Source: Parabacteroides faecis (GTDB taxonomy: Bacteria; Bacteroidota; Bacteroidia; Bacteroidales; Tannerellaceae). From it: DNA of 64,000 nt. The DNA is taken from the NCBI RefSeq assembly GCF_014647375.1, contig NZ_BMPB01000017.1, positions 62,001 to 126,000 on the forward strand, written 5' to 3'. The notes below the pieces were generated by a model. That model was not told where the DNA came from. It did not search any database and saw nothing but the letters and a program-made list of their open reading frames with translations. Below are positions 8,754-17,339 of this stretch, in pieces; position 1 is the first letter of the stretch; each line of letters begins with the position of its first letter. The position numbers and the translations under genes are program-made.

Positions 8754-10448
8754 ATGAAAAAAATAGCATTTCTTTCATTACTCGTATTCCTTTTGACAGG
8801 TTGCGACAGTTTTCTGGACTCAGAAAACTTGGTGAAAAAAGATACGTCGAGTTTCCCTGAAACTTCGCAGGATGCATTGGATGCGTTGACCGGAGTCTAT
8901 TCTATATTACCGTCAGTTAATGTCAACCAGTGTACTTTCCTGGTGTCTGAGTTACTTTCGGATGATCGCTTGGGAGGTGGAGCTGCGGTAGACAGAAGTT
9001 GGGCTGCGATGGATCAACTGAAAAAGATAAATGATGACATGTTTCCGGATTTCTGGAAAAAGATGTATCAGGGAATTTTCCGTTCCAATATGTTACTGGA
9101 AACTCTTGATGTTGTAAAAACATGGGAAAAACCGGAACTAAAGGAGCAGATCGCGGCGGAAGCCAGATTTTTGCGCGCTTACTTTTATTTTGAGTTATGC
9201 CGTATGTTTGGAACAGTTCCTTTGATCTTAACAACAGAGGCTGTGAATAATCCACGGGCTGAAGCAAAAGATTTATATGCACAAATGGCCGAAGATCTGA
9301 AATATGCAATTCAGACTTTGCCGGATAAGAAATATGAGGTAAAAGACAGTCAGCTGGGGCACGCTACAAAATGGGCTGCCGAATCGTTAATGGCACGTGT
9401 TTATTTATTTTATACAGGATACTATAAACAGGAGACACTTCCTTTACTGGATGGTGGTTCTGTATCGAAGCAGGAAGTGATCAGTTGGTTGGATGACTGT
9501 ATCAATAATAGTGGTCATGGTTTGGTTTCCAATTTTGGTAATTTGTGGCCTTATGCAAACTCGGCAACAGCTCCTGATTATAAGTTTGCTACCGATAACA
9601 ACTTGAGCTGGGTGGGGGACGACCAGAATAATGAAACAATCTTTTCTATTAAATATTCTTCAATGGGGAATCATTCGACCAGTATCTATTATGGGAATCA
9701 GCCGGTACTTTATTTCTCTATTCGGGAACAACCGAATTACGAGAATATATTTCCTTTCGGGCAGGGATGGGGAGCCGGACCGGTCAGTACAAATCTGGTA
9801 AGTGATTGGGAAATAAGTGAACCGAATGATTTCAGACGCGCTGCATCTATTCTGGATGTAAATAACCCGGATGAAAATATAAAAAGCTATACATGGGGAG
9901 CCAGTATGCAGATTCAGGAAACCGGTTACTGGCAGAAAAAATATATCGCAATAAATGCACACCAGGCTAAGTCGGACGGGACAACGGCATGTGTCAATTA
10001 CAGCTGTATATTATACGGACGTACTCCTGACTTCCAGATCGATAATACCCAGGACCAGGTGATTATCCGTTTTGCAGATGTTTTGTTGATGATGGCTGAA
10101 TTAAAGAAAGATGTCAGCTATCTGAACAGAGTGCGCGAACGTGCAGGTTTGACTCCTTTGACGGGCTATACTGATAAAGCATTGCAGAATGAACGCCGTT
10201 GGGAATTAGCCTTTGAAGGCTCCCGTTATTACGACTTGCTGCGTTGGGGAATCGCTGGTGAATCCCTGGAAAAGCAGAATGGGGTAAAGGTGAAGAACAA
10301 CGGTGTGGATGATGTAATGAGTATGGGTAATTTGACACAACGTATTCAGGAAACAGGTGGTTTTATGCCTATTCCTAAAACGCAGATAGATTTATCGGCA
10401 GGGGTGCTTGAACAAACTCCGGGCTGGGGTAACGATGCATTGTATTAA
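8754..10448 (+). CDS. RagB/SusD-family surface glycan-binding lipoprotein
   Basis: A 564-residue lipoprotein: signal peptide with lipobox LLTGC (Cys17), then the helical TPR-like SusD fold. AARFLRAYFYFELCRMFGTVPLI near residue 137 and ELAFEGSRYYDLLRWG near residue 483 are the family signatures. It sits on the outer face of the cell and forms the lid of the SusC channel. It begins 13 nt after the susC-like gene, the standard pair arrangement. Confidence 0.95.
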   Translation: MKKIAFLSLLVFLLTGCDSFLDSENLVKKDTSSFPETSQDALDALTGVYSILPSVNVNQCTFLVSELLSDDRLGGGAAVDRSWAAMDQLKKINDDMFPDFWKKMYQGIFRSNMLLETLDVVKTWEKPELKEQIAAEARFLRAYFYFELCRMFGTVPLILTTEAVNNPRAEAKDLYAQMAEDLKYAIQTLPDKKYEVKDSQLGHATKWAAESLMARVYLFYTGYYKQETLPLLDGGSVSKQEVISWLDDCINNSGHGLVSNFGNLWPYANSATAPDYKFATDNNLSWVGDDQNNETIFSIKYSSMGNHSTSIYYGNQPVLYFSIREQPNYENIFPFGQGWGAGPVSTNLVSDWEISEPNDFRRAASILDVNNPDENIKSYTWGASMQIQETGYWQKKYIAINAHQAKSDGTTACVNYSCILYGRTPDFQIDNTQDQVIIRFADVLLMMAELKKDVSYLNRVRERAGLTPLTGYTDKALQNERRWELAFEGSRYYDLLRWGIAGESLEKQNGVKVKNNGVDDVMSMGNLTQRIQETGGFMPIPKTQIDLSAGVLEQTPGWGNDALY

Positions 10449-10470
10449 TCAAACAGTTAAATGGAATTAT

Positions 10471-11304
10471 ATGAAAAAGATAATGATCGCTCTTTTTTCA
10501 TTACTGGCAATATTTCAATTGTCTTGTAATCCAATAGAAGAGGAGCATAAACAAGGTAGTATTGTCGCAGAGAGCGAATTGAATTTGGATGTTTATCCGC
10601 TGACGGAAGGTGGAAATAAGATTGTAATGATAAATAAAACTCCGATGGTCGGATCACATTGGAATTATGGTTCAGGCATTTCTGTTCGTCAGCAGGATAC
10701 GGTTCTGGTCCCCTTTTTAGGAGAAAAAGAGATTGTTTTTACGGGAATTTGTGCTGGTGGAACAGTTTCGACAGTACGTAAAGTGACTATCGACAATATT
10801 CTTTATCCGATAGAAGATGAATGGGCGATTTTTGCCGGTACGGACAAAGAAGGTAAATCATGGATGTGGGATTATACCAGCCCGGATGATGTTGTTTGGG
10901 GCAATGGCGGTTATCCTGGTAATACAGCTCCGGCCTGGGCAACGATCAAAGCTGGAGATATGGACCAGCAAGATCCGGAAGTAGGGAAAGACGGTGTCAT
11001 GCATTTCGATTTGAACGGTGCGGCGAATTTCACAAAAATAAGCCAGACTGGAAAAGTCGTGGAAAGTGGTAGTTTTAATTTTGATATGACCAAGCAAAAA
11101 GTAATGGCAGACGGGACGCCTTGGTCTATCGGTACGTTGACTATTGTGAATGGAACAATTTTGAAAGGCGTTTCTCCGAATGAAGGTGGAAAGACTATTC
11201 ATGAATTCGATATCCTGAAGTTGACAGAAGACAAAATGGTATTGGCTCATGTATTGTCTAATGGTTGGGAAGCCTGGTTCTGGTGTTTTAAAGTCAAAAA
11301 ATAG
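10471..11304 (+). CDS. Predicted surface lipoprotein of the carbohydrate locus
   Basis: A 277-residue protein beginning MKKIMIALFSLLAIF with lipobox QLSC (Cys19), hence a lipoprotein. An upstream in-frame start at 10408 overlaps the SusD gene and gives no signal peptide, so the ATG at 10471 is preferred. The body is rich in Trp, Gly and Asp (for example WNYGSGISVRQQDTV) and looks like an all-beta protein. I do not recognise the family. Its place right after SusC/SusD is where SusE/SusF-type glycan-binding proteins are encoded, so binding of the same glycan is a positional inference only. Confidence 0.8.
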   Translation: MKKIMIALFSLLAIFQLSCNPIEEEHKQGSIVAESELNLDVYPLTEGGNKIVMINKTPMVGSHWNYGSGISVRQQDTVLVPFLGEKEIVFTGICAGGTVSTVRKVTIDNILYPIEDEWAIFAGTDKEGKSWMWDYTSPDDVVWGNGGYPGNTAPAWATIKAGDMDQQDPEVGKDGVMHFDLNGAANFTKISQTGKVVESGSFNFDMTKQKVMADGTPWSIGTLTIVNGTILKGVSPNEGGKTIHEFDILKLTEDKMVLAHVLSNGWEAWFWCFKVKK

Positions 11305-11366
11305 GGAGAAAGGAGCATGTCGGGAATAAGAATGAGTAACGCTCATCGATTCCCGGCATATCTCCG
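11305..11366 (+). other. Stem-loop inside the carbohydrate operon
   Basis: CGGGAAT at 11321 pairs with ATTCCCG at 11349, with GGAGA/TCTCC extending the outer stem and GAG/CTC the inner. No T run follows, so it may cause partial termination or stabilise the upstream mRNA, separating SusC/SusD expression from the enzyme genes. Confidence 0.45.
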
Positions 11367-11411
11367 GTATTTGTGAGGTGTTGAATGTGCAGTAAAGAAA
11401 GGTTAGTTGGC

Positions 11412-12077
11412 ATGAAAAAGATAGTTCTGCTTTGTGTTTTACTCTGTCATTGCATTTGTGTTTCGGCGCAATATGAACGGGCGCAGCAATGGGAGGAAAA
11501 GATTCAGGAGTTAAGAGATAAAAACGAAAAAGAAGGAATCAAACAAGGTTGTGTTTTATTTATAGGTAGCTCTACGTTCACGAGATGGGGAGATACAGAG
11601 AAATATTTCCCTAATTCTGTAGTGGTGAATCGAGCATTTGGAGGTTCCATGATGTGTGATCAGATCTATTATTTCGATGAAGTTGTCAAACCTTTTAACC
11701 CTCGGCAAATAGTTATTTATGAGGGAGATAATGATTTGAATGAGACGGAAACAACTCCGGAACAGTTTATGGAAGATGTGATTTGTATGTGCCGTCTCAT
11801 TCATTACCATTATCCGGAGTGCCGTATCTTACTTGTATCGATCAAACCTTGTCCGGCCCGGGTAAAATCTTTTGAAAAATATAAAAGAGCCAATCATTTG
11901 ATGGAGGAATATGCTGCATTGTATGATTATATGGATTATGTAAGTGTCTGGGACAAATTTGTCGATGAGAAGGATCGTCCTGTCATGAAATATTTTACCC
12001 AGGACCATATTCACATAACTCCTGAAGCATATCTTCTTTTTAAGGAGGTGATGGAAGATAAATTGTTGAAAAAGTAG
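11412..12077 (+). CDS. Secreted SGNH/GDSL-family hydrolase (probable esterase)
   Basis: A 221-residue protein with a signal peptide ending near VSA-Q (about residue 19). SGNH blocks are clear: block I LFIGSSTFTRWG with the catalytic Ser, block II GGSMMCD with the oxyanion Gly, block III GDNDLN with the Asn, and block V DHIHIT with the Asp-His pair. The family includes deacetylases acting on glycans. In this locus it would remove acetyl or other acyl groups from the imported glycan. Substrate is inferred from context. The in-frame ATG at 11385 would precede the signal peptide and is less likely. Confidence 0.85.
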   Translation: MKKIVLLCVLLCHCICVSAQYERAQQWEEKIQELRDKNEKEGIKQGCVLFIGSSTFTRWGDTEKYFPNSVVVNRAFGGSMMCDQIYYFDEVVKPFNPRQIVIYEGDNDLNETETTPEQFMEDVICMCRLIHYHYPECRILLVSIKPCPARVKSFEKYKRANHLMEEYAALYDYMDYVSVWDKFVDEKDRPVMKYFTQDHIHITPEAYLLFKEVMEDKLLKK

Positions 12078-12086
12078 AATAAAGAT

Positions 12087-14942
12087 ATGACAAAGGTATA
12101 TTGGTTAAGCCTACTCTTTTTCTTGATGATGGGAGAGTTGGTCACAGGACAAAGTAAATTGAATTTTGGCAGAAGCGTCAGGCAACAGCCAAATGAGCTC
12201 CCTCGTTCAAAAGCCGGGAAAAATATATTGGAAAGGAAAGCTTATCAGGCTATACCCGGACAATTACAAAAAGATGAAGAAGGTAATTACCTGTTTTCCG
12301 GTGGCTGGGAAATGATTGAAGGATACAAGTTAGCAGGAAAAGGTATGTCTTTGTGGGATACCGGCACCAATTCTTCCGAATGGTATAATGCTGTGGTACC
12401 GGGAACGGTTCTTACGACATTAGTAGAACAGTCCGTATATCCGGATCCTTATTATGGCTTGAATAATTTACTTATACCAGATACGCTTTGCCGTATGGAT
12501 TGGTGGTACCGGATATCTTTTGAAACGCCGCAGGAGATGGAGGAAACGAACTGCCGGCTTTTGTTGAATGGCATTAATTATAAAGCTGAAGTCTGGTTAA
12601 ATGGCTACCGGCTGGGGACTATGAACGGCGCTTTTAAGAGAGGTCTTTTCTCAGTGGGGAGTTTACTGAACAGGCAGGGAATAAACACATTGGCTGTTCA
12701 TATTTTTCCTCCCGATAATCCGGGAATCCCCTTTGAAGAAACTAAGGAATGGTTCGGAGGAAACGGAGGTGCTCTTTGCCTGGATGGCCCTACTTTTATT
12801 TCATCGGAAGGATGGGATTGGATACCGGGTATCCGGGATAGAAATATAGGTATATGGCAGGATGTGAAACTGATGCGGGGGGGAGATGTCTGGATGGAAG
12901 ACCCTCAGGTCATAACAGATTTGCCATTGCCTGATACTACTTATGCCGATATTAAAATAAAAACACGGTTGGTTAATACGACAGAGGAGGTAAAAACTGT
13001 TTCAGTGAATGGAAAAATTGACCATATTACCTTTTCTCAGAAAGTCGTATTGAAACCGTCTGAACAGAAAGAAATTTGTTTTACGCCGGAACAATTCGAA
13101 CAACTCTGTATCCATAATCCTGCTTTATGGTGGCCGAACGGTTACGGTGCACAGCCTTTATATACATTGACTATGACTGTGACTCAGGATGATCAGGTGC
13201 AACAAAAAAAAGAAATCCGTTTTGGCATTCGGGAGTTTTCCTATGAGTTAATGGCACAGTCTGCCGAAAAAAAGAATATTCGTTTTCAATATAGCCCCAC
13301 GGATATAGAAGAAACCGGAAAACCTTTGTTTGACTATAAAAAACGTGTGACAGTTGAAAATACTAGCTTCCCCCAGGTCATTATTCCTTCATTAACAGAT
13401 GGTGCGATAAAATATCTCCGGGAAGAAACAACACAACCGGAAAATCCTTTTCTGACTATTTGTGTCAATGGAAAACCTATTTTTTGCCGGGGTGGAAATT
13501 GGGGTATGGATGATGGAATGAAACGAGTGACTCGTGAACGCCTGGAACCTTATTTCCGTTTGCATAAAGAAGCGAATTTTACAATGGTACGGAACTGGAC
13601 AGGGGAATCTACAGAAGAATTATTTTATACTCTCTGTGATGAATATGGTTTGCTTGTATGGAATGACTTTTCCATCTCAACCCAGGATTATAACCTGGAA
13701 CCTCTCGATGATGAATTATTCCTAGCTAATGCACAGGATATTGTTCTTCGTTTCCGTAATCATCCGTCCATTGCCGTATGGTGTCCGCGAAATGAAGGAT
13801 ATGCCCCGGAAATCTTGGAAGATGGTTTTCAGAGAATAATAAGTACGATGGACGGGACCCGCCACTATCATGGTAATTCAAGGGATTTAAACCTTTGTTC
13901 AAGTGGCCCCTGGCATTATATCGATAATCAATTGGAATATCTGACCAAGAAAGCCGATGGCTTCAGTACAGAACTGGGAGCGCCCTCCGTGCCGACAGCG
14001 GAAACTCTTCGCAAATTTATACCGGCAGAAGATTTATGGCCTATTGGCGATGTCTGGTATTATCATGATTTGCATTATGAAAGTTTTGATTGGAAGAATT
14101 ATATCCGCGATATAGATCGGTTAGGAGCAGAGCCGTCCCGCGATGCAGATGAATTTTGTTCACGAGCTCAATTTATTAATTATAACCTGTATCGTAACAT
14201 GTTTGAGACCTGGAATCAGAAAATGTGGAATTATGCCAGTGGCTTATTGCTGTGGATGAGTCATCCGGCATGGCCTAGTGTGATTTGGCAGACTTATTCA
14301 TTCGATTATGAAACGCATGGTTCTTTTTATGGGGCAAAGAAAGCATGTGAACCGGTACATATCCAGTGGAATTCAGTAAACAGGAAATTGCAGGTAATCA
14401 ATACCACACTTAAAGAACTCCCGGGAACAAAGGCTTTTTTCAGAATATATGATCTGAAAGGAAAGAAGTTATATGAAAGAAATAGTTTAGTAAACTTAGC
14501 AGCGAACAAGTTGACCGATTGTATGGAAGTCGCGTTCCCCCCGGAAATAAAAGATGTATCCCTTGTTCGTCTTCAGTTATTCGACCGGAGAGGAAAGATG
14601 CTTTCTGAAAATGACTATTGGATCAACCCTGTTTCGCCGTCTGATTTTTCAGTTTTGCAAAAAGGAGGAAAATCACAGCTTCGTATCAAACAGACTGTTC
14701 GTAAGACGGAAGAAGGAAAAGTCGTGGTTCAGGCAGATATCAGGAATAATTCGAAACAGATAGCAACGGGAATTAAAGTGAATGTTCGGGAGAAGGAATC
14801 CGGAAAGTCTTTATTACCAGTATATGTTTCTGACGGTTATTTCAATTTATTACCAGGCGAAGAGAAACGTATCTATATGGAAACTCCCGAGGGGCAGGCC
14901 GACAAAGCATTTTATTTATCGGCTGATGAATGGATCAGATAA
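12087..14942 (+). CDS. Glycoside hydrolase family 2 enzyme, beta-mannosidase/endo-beta-mannosidase-like
   Basis: A 951-residue exported enzyme: signal peptide (1-21), N-terminal sugar-binding jelly roll (about 60-270), an immunoglobulin-like domain, and a GH2 TIM barrel from about 450. FCRGGNWGMDDGMKR (about 465-479) resembles the mannosidase-type GH2 subgroup rather than classic beta-galactosidases. The probable acid/base is Glu570 in PRNEGYAP and the probable nucleophile is Glu629 in STELGAPSVPT. C-terminal beta domains follow. It starts 9 nt after the esterase gene. Release of terminal beta-linked mannose or a similar sugar is the best guess; beta-glucosaminidase-like activity is an alternative. 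Confidence 0.85.
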   Translation: MTKVYWLSLLFFLMMGELVTGQSKLNFGRSVRQQPNELPRSKAGKNILERKAYQAIPGQLQKDEEGNYLFSGGWEMIEGYKLAGKGMSLWDTGTNSSEWYNAVVPGTVLTTLVEQSVYPDPYYGLNNLLIPDTLCRMDWWYRISFETPQEMEETNCRLLLNGINYKAEVWLNGYRLGTMNGAFKRGLFSVGSLLNRQGINTLAVHIFPPDNPGIPFEETKEWFGGNGGALCLDGPTFISSEGWDWIPGIRDRNIGIWQDVKLMRGGDVWMEDPQVITDLPLPDTTYADIKIKTRLVNTTEEVKTVSVNGKIDHITFSQKVVLKPSEQKEICFTPEQFEQLCIHNPALWWPNGYGAQPLYTLTMTVTQDDQVQQKKEIRFGIREFSYELMAQSAEKKNIRFQYSPTDIEETGKPLFDYKKRVTVENTSFPQVIIPSLTDGAIKYLREETTQPENPFLTICVNGKPIFCRGGNWGMDDGMKRVTRERLEPYFRLHKEANFTMVRNWTGESTEELFYTLCDEYGLLVWNDFSISTQDYNLEPLDDELFLANAQDIVLRFRNHPSIAVWCPRNEGYAPEILEDGFQRIISTMDGTRHYHGNSRDLNLCSSGPWHYIDNQLEYLTKKADGFSTELGAPSVPTAETLRKFIPAEDLWPIGDVWYYHDLHYESFDWKNYIRDIDRLGAEPSRDADEFCSRAQFINYNLYRNMFETWNQKMWNYASGLLLWMSHPAWPSVIWQTYSFDYETHGSFYGAKKACEPVHIQWNSVNRKLQVINTTLKELPGTKAFFRIYDLKGKKLYERNSLVNLAANKLTDCMEVAFPPEIKDVSLVRLQLFDRRGKMLSENDYWINPVSPSDFSVLQKGGKSQLRIKQTVRKTEEGKVVVQADIRNNSKQIATGIKVNVREKESGKSLLPVYVSDGYFNLLPGEEKRIYMETPEGQADKAFYLSADEWIR

Positions 14943-14972
14943 AGATAAAAATCAATGTAAAAAATAAGGATT

Positions 14973-15530
14973 ATGAGAACAAATAGAATTTTTATACCCG
15001 AAGTCTTTTTTACCAACAATTGCCTTACTGGGGAAGATGTGATAAAATCGACTCGTGTACTGGGTGAATTGGATGGGATATTTGGAGACAGACAGGCATT
15101 TGATGGAATGGATAAAGATCAGGTCATTTATCAGGTCAGTAGTTATCTCCCGGTTTTAGAGAATACACCCGGTGGTCTGTTTATGGGGATTACTACCCTT
15201 TATCCGGGGAAGGTCGGCTCTGAATTTTTTATGACAAAGGGCCATTTTCACTCAAATAGCGATCGGGCAGAATTTTATTGGGGAGTGGAAGGTGAAGGTA
15301 TGCTGATTTTGATGAATGAACAGAGAGAGGTATGGGCTGAACGGATATTCCCCGGTAGTTTGCATTACATACCCGGAAAAGTAGCTCATCGGGTGGCTAA
15401 TACAGGATATCAGAAGTTAGTGTTTTCTGCTTGTTGGCCTTCTGATGCCGGGCATGATTATGCAACAATCTCTGCTGCCGGGTTTGCACAGCGTTTGATA
15501 GATGTAAACGGAGTACCTACTTTAGTTTAA
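14973..15530 (+). CDS. Cupin-type glucose-6-phosphate isomerase
   Basis: A 185-residue cytoplasmic cupin of the metal-dependent phosphoglucose isomerase family known from archaea and some bacteria. The metal-binding motif is visible as TKGHFHSNSDRAEFYW (about 89-104, two His and a Glu) with a later His in GKVAHRVAN (about 139). It interconverts aldose and ketose hexose 6-phosphates. It is unrelated in fold to the ordinary pgi gene at 35.4-36.7 kb, so the locus brings its own enzyme. Known relatives also act on mannose 6-phosphate, which would suit a mannoside locus. Confidence 0.88.
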   Translation: MRTNRIFIPEVFFTNNCLTGEDVIKSTRVLGELDGIFGDRQAFDGMDKDQVIYQVSSYLPVLENTPGGLFMGITTLYPGKVGSEFFMTKGHFHSNSDRAEFYWGVEGEGMLILMNEQREVWAERIFPGSLHYIPGKVAHRVANTGYQKLVFSACWPSDAGHDYATISAAGFAQRLIDVNGVPTLV

Positions 15531-15535
15531 AGGAT

Positions 15536-16504
15536 ATGATTAAATATACTGTTGGAATAGATTTAGGAGGAACCTTTATAAAGATCGGATTGATCCAGTC
15601 CGGTCAAGTTTTGAATTTTATAATTCTGCCTGCTTATTCGGAAAAGGGGCTTCGAAGTAATTTACCTAAAATAAAAGAAGCGGTTAATGCTTTGTTACAT
15701 GACAGTAAAATCCGGACTTCCGATCTGGTGGGGATTAGTCTGGCTTTTCCTGGGATTGTCGATGTGAAACATTGCCAGGTGCTTGCCACCAATGAGAAAT
15801 ATAATGACGCCTGTGAATTGAATCTCCGGCTATGGTGTGAGTTGAACTGGGGGGTTCCTTTTTATATGGACAATGATACCCGGATGGCAACTGTTGGTGA
15901 ATGGGTTTGTGGAGCGGCACGAGGATTGGACAATGTGGTAATGATGACAATAGGAACCGGAATAGGAACCGGAGTCGTTTTGGATGGTCGTGTTTTGTAC
16001 GGTGAACATTATCAGGCAGGTTCGTTAGGCGGTCATTTCGTGATCGACTATAAGGGACGTAAATGTAGCTGTGGAAATGTGGGGTGTGTGGAAGCACTTT
16101 CTTCGTCATTTTTCCTGTCTTCTATTATAAAAGAAAACCCAAAACTATCCGCTGCTTTTCGGGAAAAAGCGGATAGCTATGATTTTGAAGAAATTTTTAA
16201 TTTGGCCTCTAGCGGCGACATCGATGCTTTGATCGTAAGGAACGAATGTATGGACGTATGGAGTGCTGCTATTGTTACTTATATACATGCATATGATCCT
16301 CAGGTGATTGTGCTGGGAGGGGGCGTAATGAAGAGCAAAGATGTTATATTACCTTATATCTGCGAACGGGTCGGACGACTGGCATGGTGCCCTACGGAGA
16401 ATGTGAAAATTGTGGCATCGGAACTGGGGGATAATGCAGCTGTACTGGCGGCGGAATATAGTTTTACCAATCAAAGAAGGAAGAATGAAATCTTATCTGC
16501 ATGA
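15536..16504 (+). CDS. ROK-family sugar kinase
   Basis: A 322-residue ROK protein without the DNA-binding domain of ROK repressors. It shows the ATP-binding start GIDLGGTFIKIGLI (about 5-18), the second phosphate loop TIGTGIGTGVV (about 138-148), and the zinc motif CSCGNVGCVEA (about 177-187). It should phosphorylate the hexose taken up by the locus, feeding the adjacent isomerase. It starts 5 nt after the first cupin isomerase and overlaps the second by 20 nt, indicating one transcript. The exact sugar is not determinable. Confidence 0.9.
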   Translation: MIKYTVGIDLGGTFIKIGLIQSGQVLNFIILPAYSEKGLRSNLPKIKEAVNALLHDSKIRTSDLVGISLAFPGIVDVKHCQVLATNEKYNDACELNLRLWCELNWGVPFYMDNDTRMATVGEWVCGAARGLDNVVMMTIGTGIGTGVVLDGRVLYGEHYQAGSLGGHFVIDYKGRKCSCGNVGCVEALSSSFFLSSIIKENPKLSAAFREKADSYDFEEIFNLASSGDIDALIVRNECMDVWSAAIVTYIHAYDPQVIVLGGGVMKSKDVILPYICERVGRLAWCPTENVKIVASELGDNAAVLAAEYSFTNQRRKNEILSA

Positions 16505-17312
16505 AGATAAACCGGGTGTTTCTCCGGTTATTAATGTATTTGATCCGGGACTCGATATCGGTTTGATCGAAGAGCCTATGGGCTTTTCCTACGGTCCGGG
16601 TATTTTTGGCCCTCAGGTAGAGAGACGAAAGTTGAAAGACATTTCAAAAAGTTTGATGGACCCCGACTGTGCCGGGCCTGATATAGTCTATTCTATTGCA
16701 ATGGATGTAGGTAAAATAAAACATAAAGAACTATTGAATTCGATGCATTTGCTGTACGGTGTCGTAACCTATGCTACCGGAAAGCTGGGGATAGAGCCTA
16801 TCCGGAGTCAGGGACATATCCATAAAGTTTCTTCTTTCAGTAACTGGTCTACTCCTGAGGTGTATGAGATATGGTCCGGTGAAGCAATTATTTATATGCA
16901 GGAATATGCAGAAGATAATCCGGGGCGTTGTTTTGCAGTTTATGCCAATCCGGGTGATGTAGTTATTGTTCCTCCTTATTGGGCACATGCGACTATCAGT
17001 GCCAATCCGGATAAACCGCTTACTTTTGGTGCCTGGTGCGATCGGGAATATGGTTTCGTTTATGAGGGGGTAAGAAAACATAACGGAATAGCCTGGTATC
17101 CGGTTTTTGATGAATTGAATGAGATTCAATGGTTGGAGAATCCAGCCTATCAACCGTCGGAACTGATATGTAAGTCTCCTGCCGATTATTTGGAATTAGG
17201 GATAAAAAAAGATAAATCTATTTATTGTACATTTGAAGAAGATCCGGAGACTTTTTTATTTGTTCCTTCTCCACAAATAAAAGAGGAATATTGGAGACGA
17301 TTTATTCCATAA
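16485..17312 (+). CDS. Second cupin phosphoglucose-isomerase-like protein
   Basis: A 275-residue protein starting at the ATG preceded by AGAAGGA, inside the end of the kinase gene; an in-frame earlier start at 16410 would overlap far more. It has the cupin metal motif SQGHIHKVSSFSNWSTPEVYE (His, His and Glu at about 107-124) and a later His in PPYWAHATI. The layout parallels the cupin isomerase at 14973 but the protein is about 90 residues longer, with an N-terminal extension. It may isomerise a different phosphosugar or act as an epimerase or mutarotase. The family call is firm; the reaction is inferred. Confidence 0.78.
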   Translation: MKSYLHEDKPGVSPVINVFDPGLDIGLIEEPMGFSYGPGIFGPQVERRKLKDISKSLMDPDCAGPDIVYSIAMDVGKIKHKELLNSMHLLYGVVTYATGKLGIEPIRSQGHIHKVSSFSNWSTPEVYEIWSGEAIIYMQEYAEDNPGRCFAVYANPGDVVIVPPYWAHATISANPDKPLTFGAWCDREYGFVYEGVRKHNGIAWYPVFDELNEIQWLENPAYQPSELICKSPADYLELGIKKDKSIYCTFEEDPETFLFVPSPQIKEEYWRRFIP

Positions 17313-17339
17313 AGGGATTTTATATATAATTTGAATACC

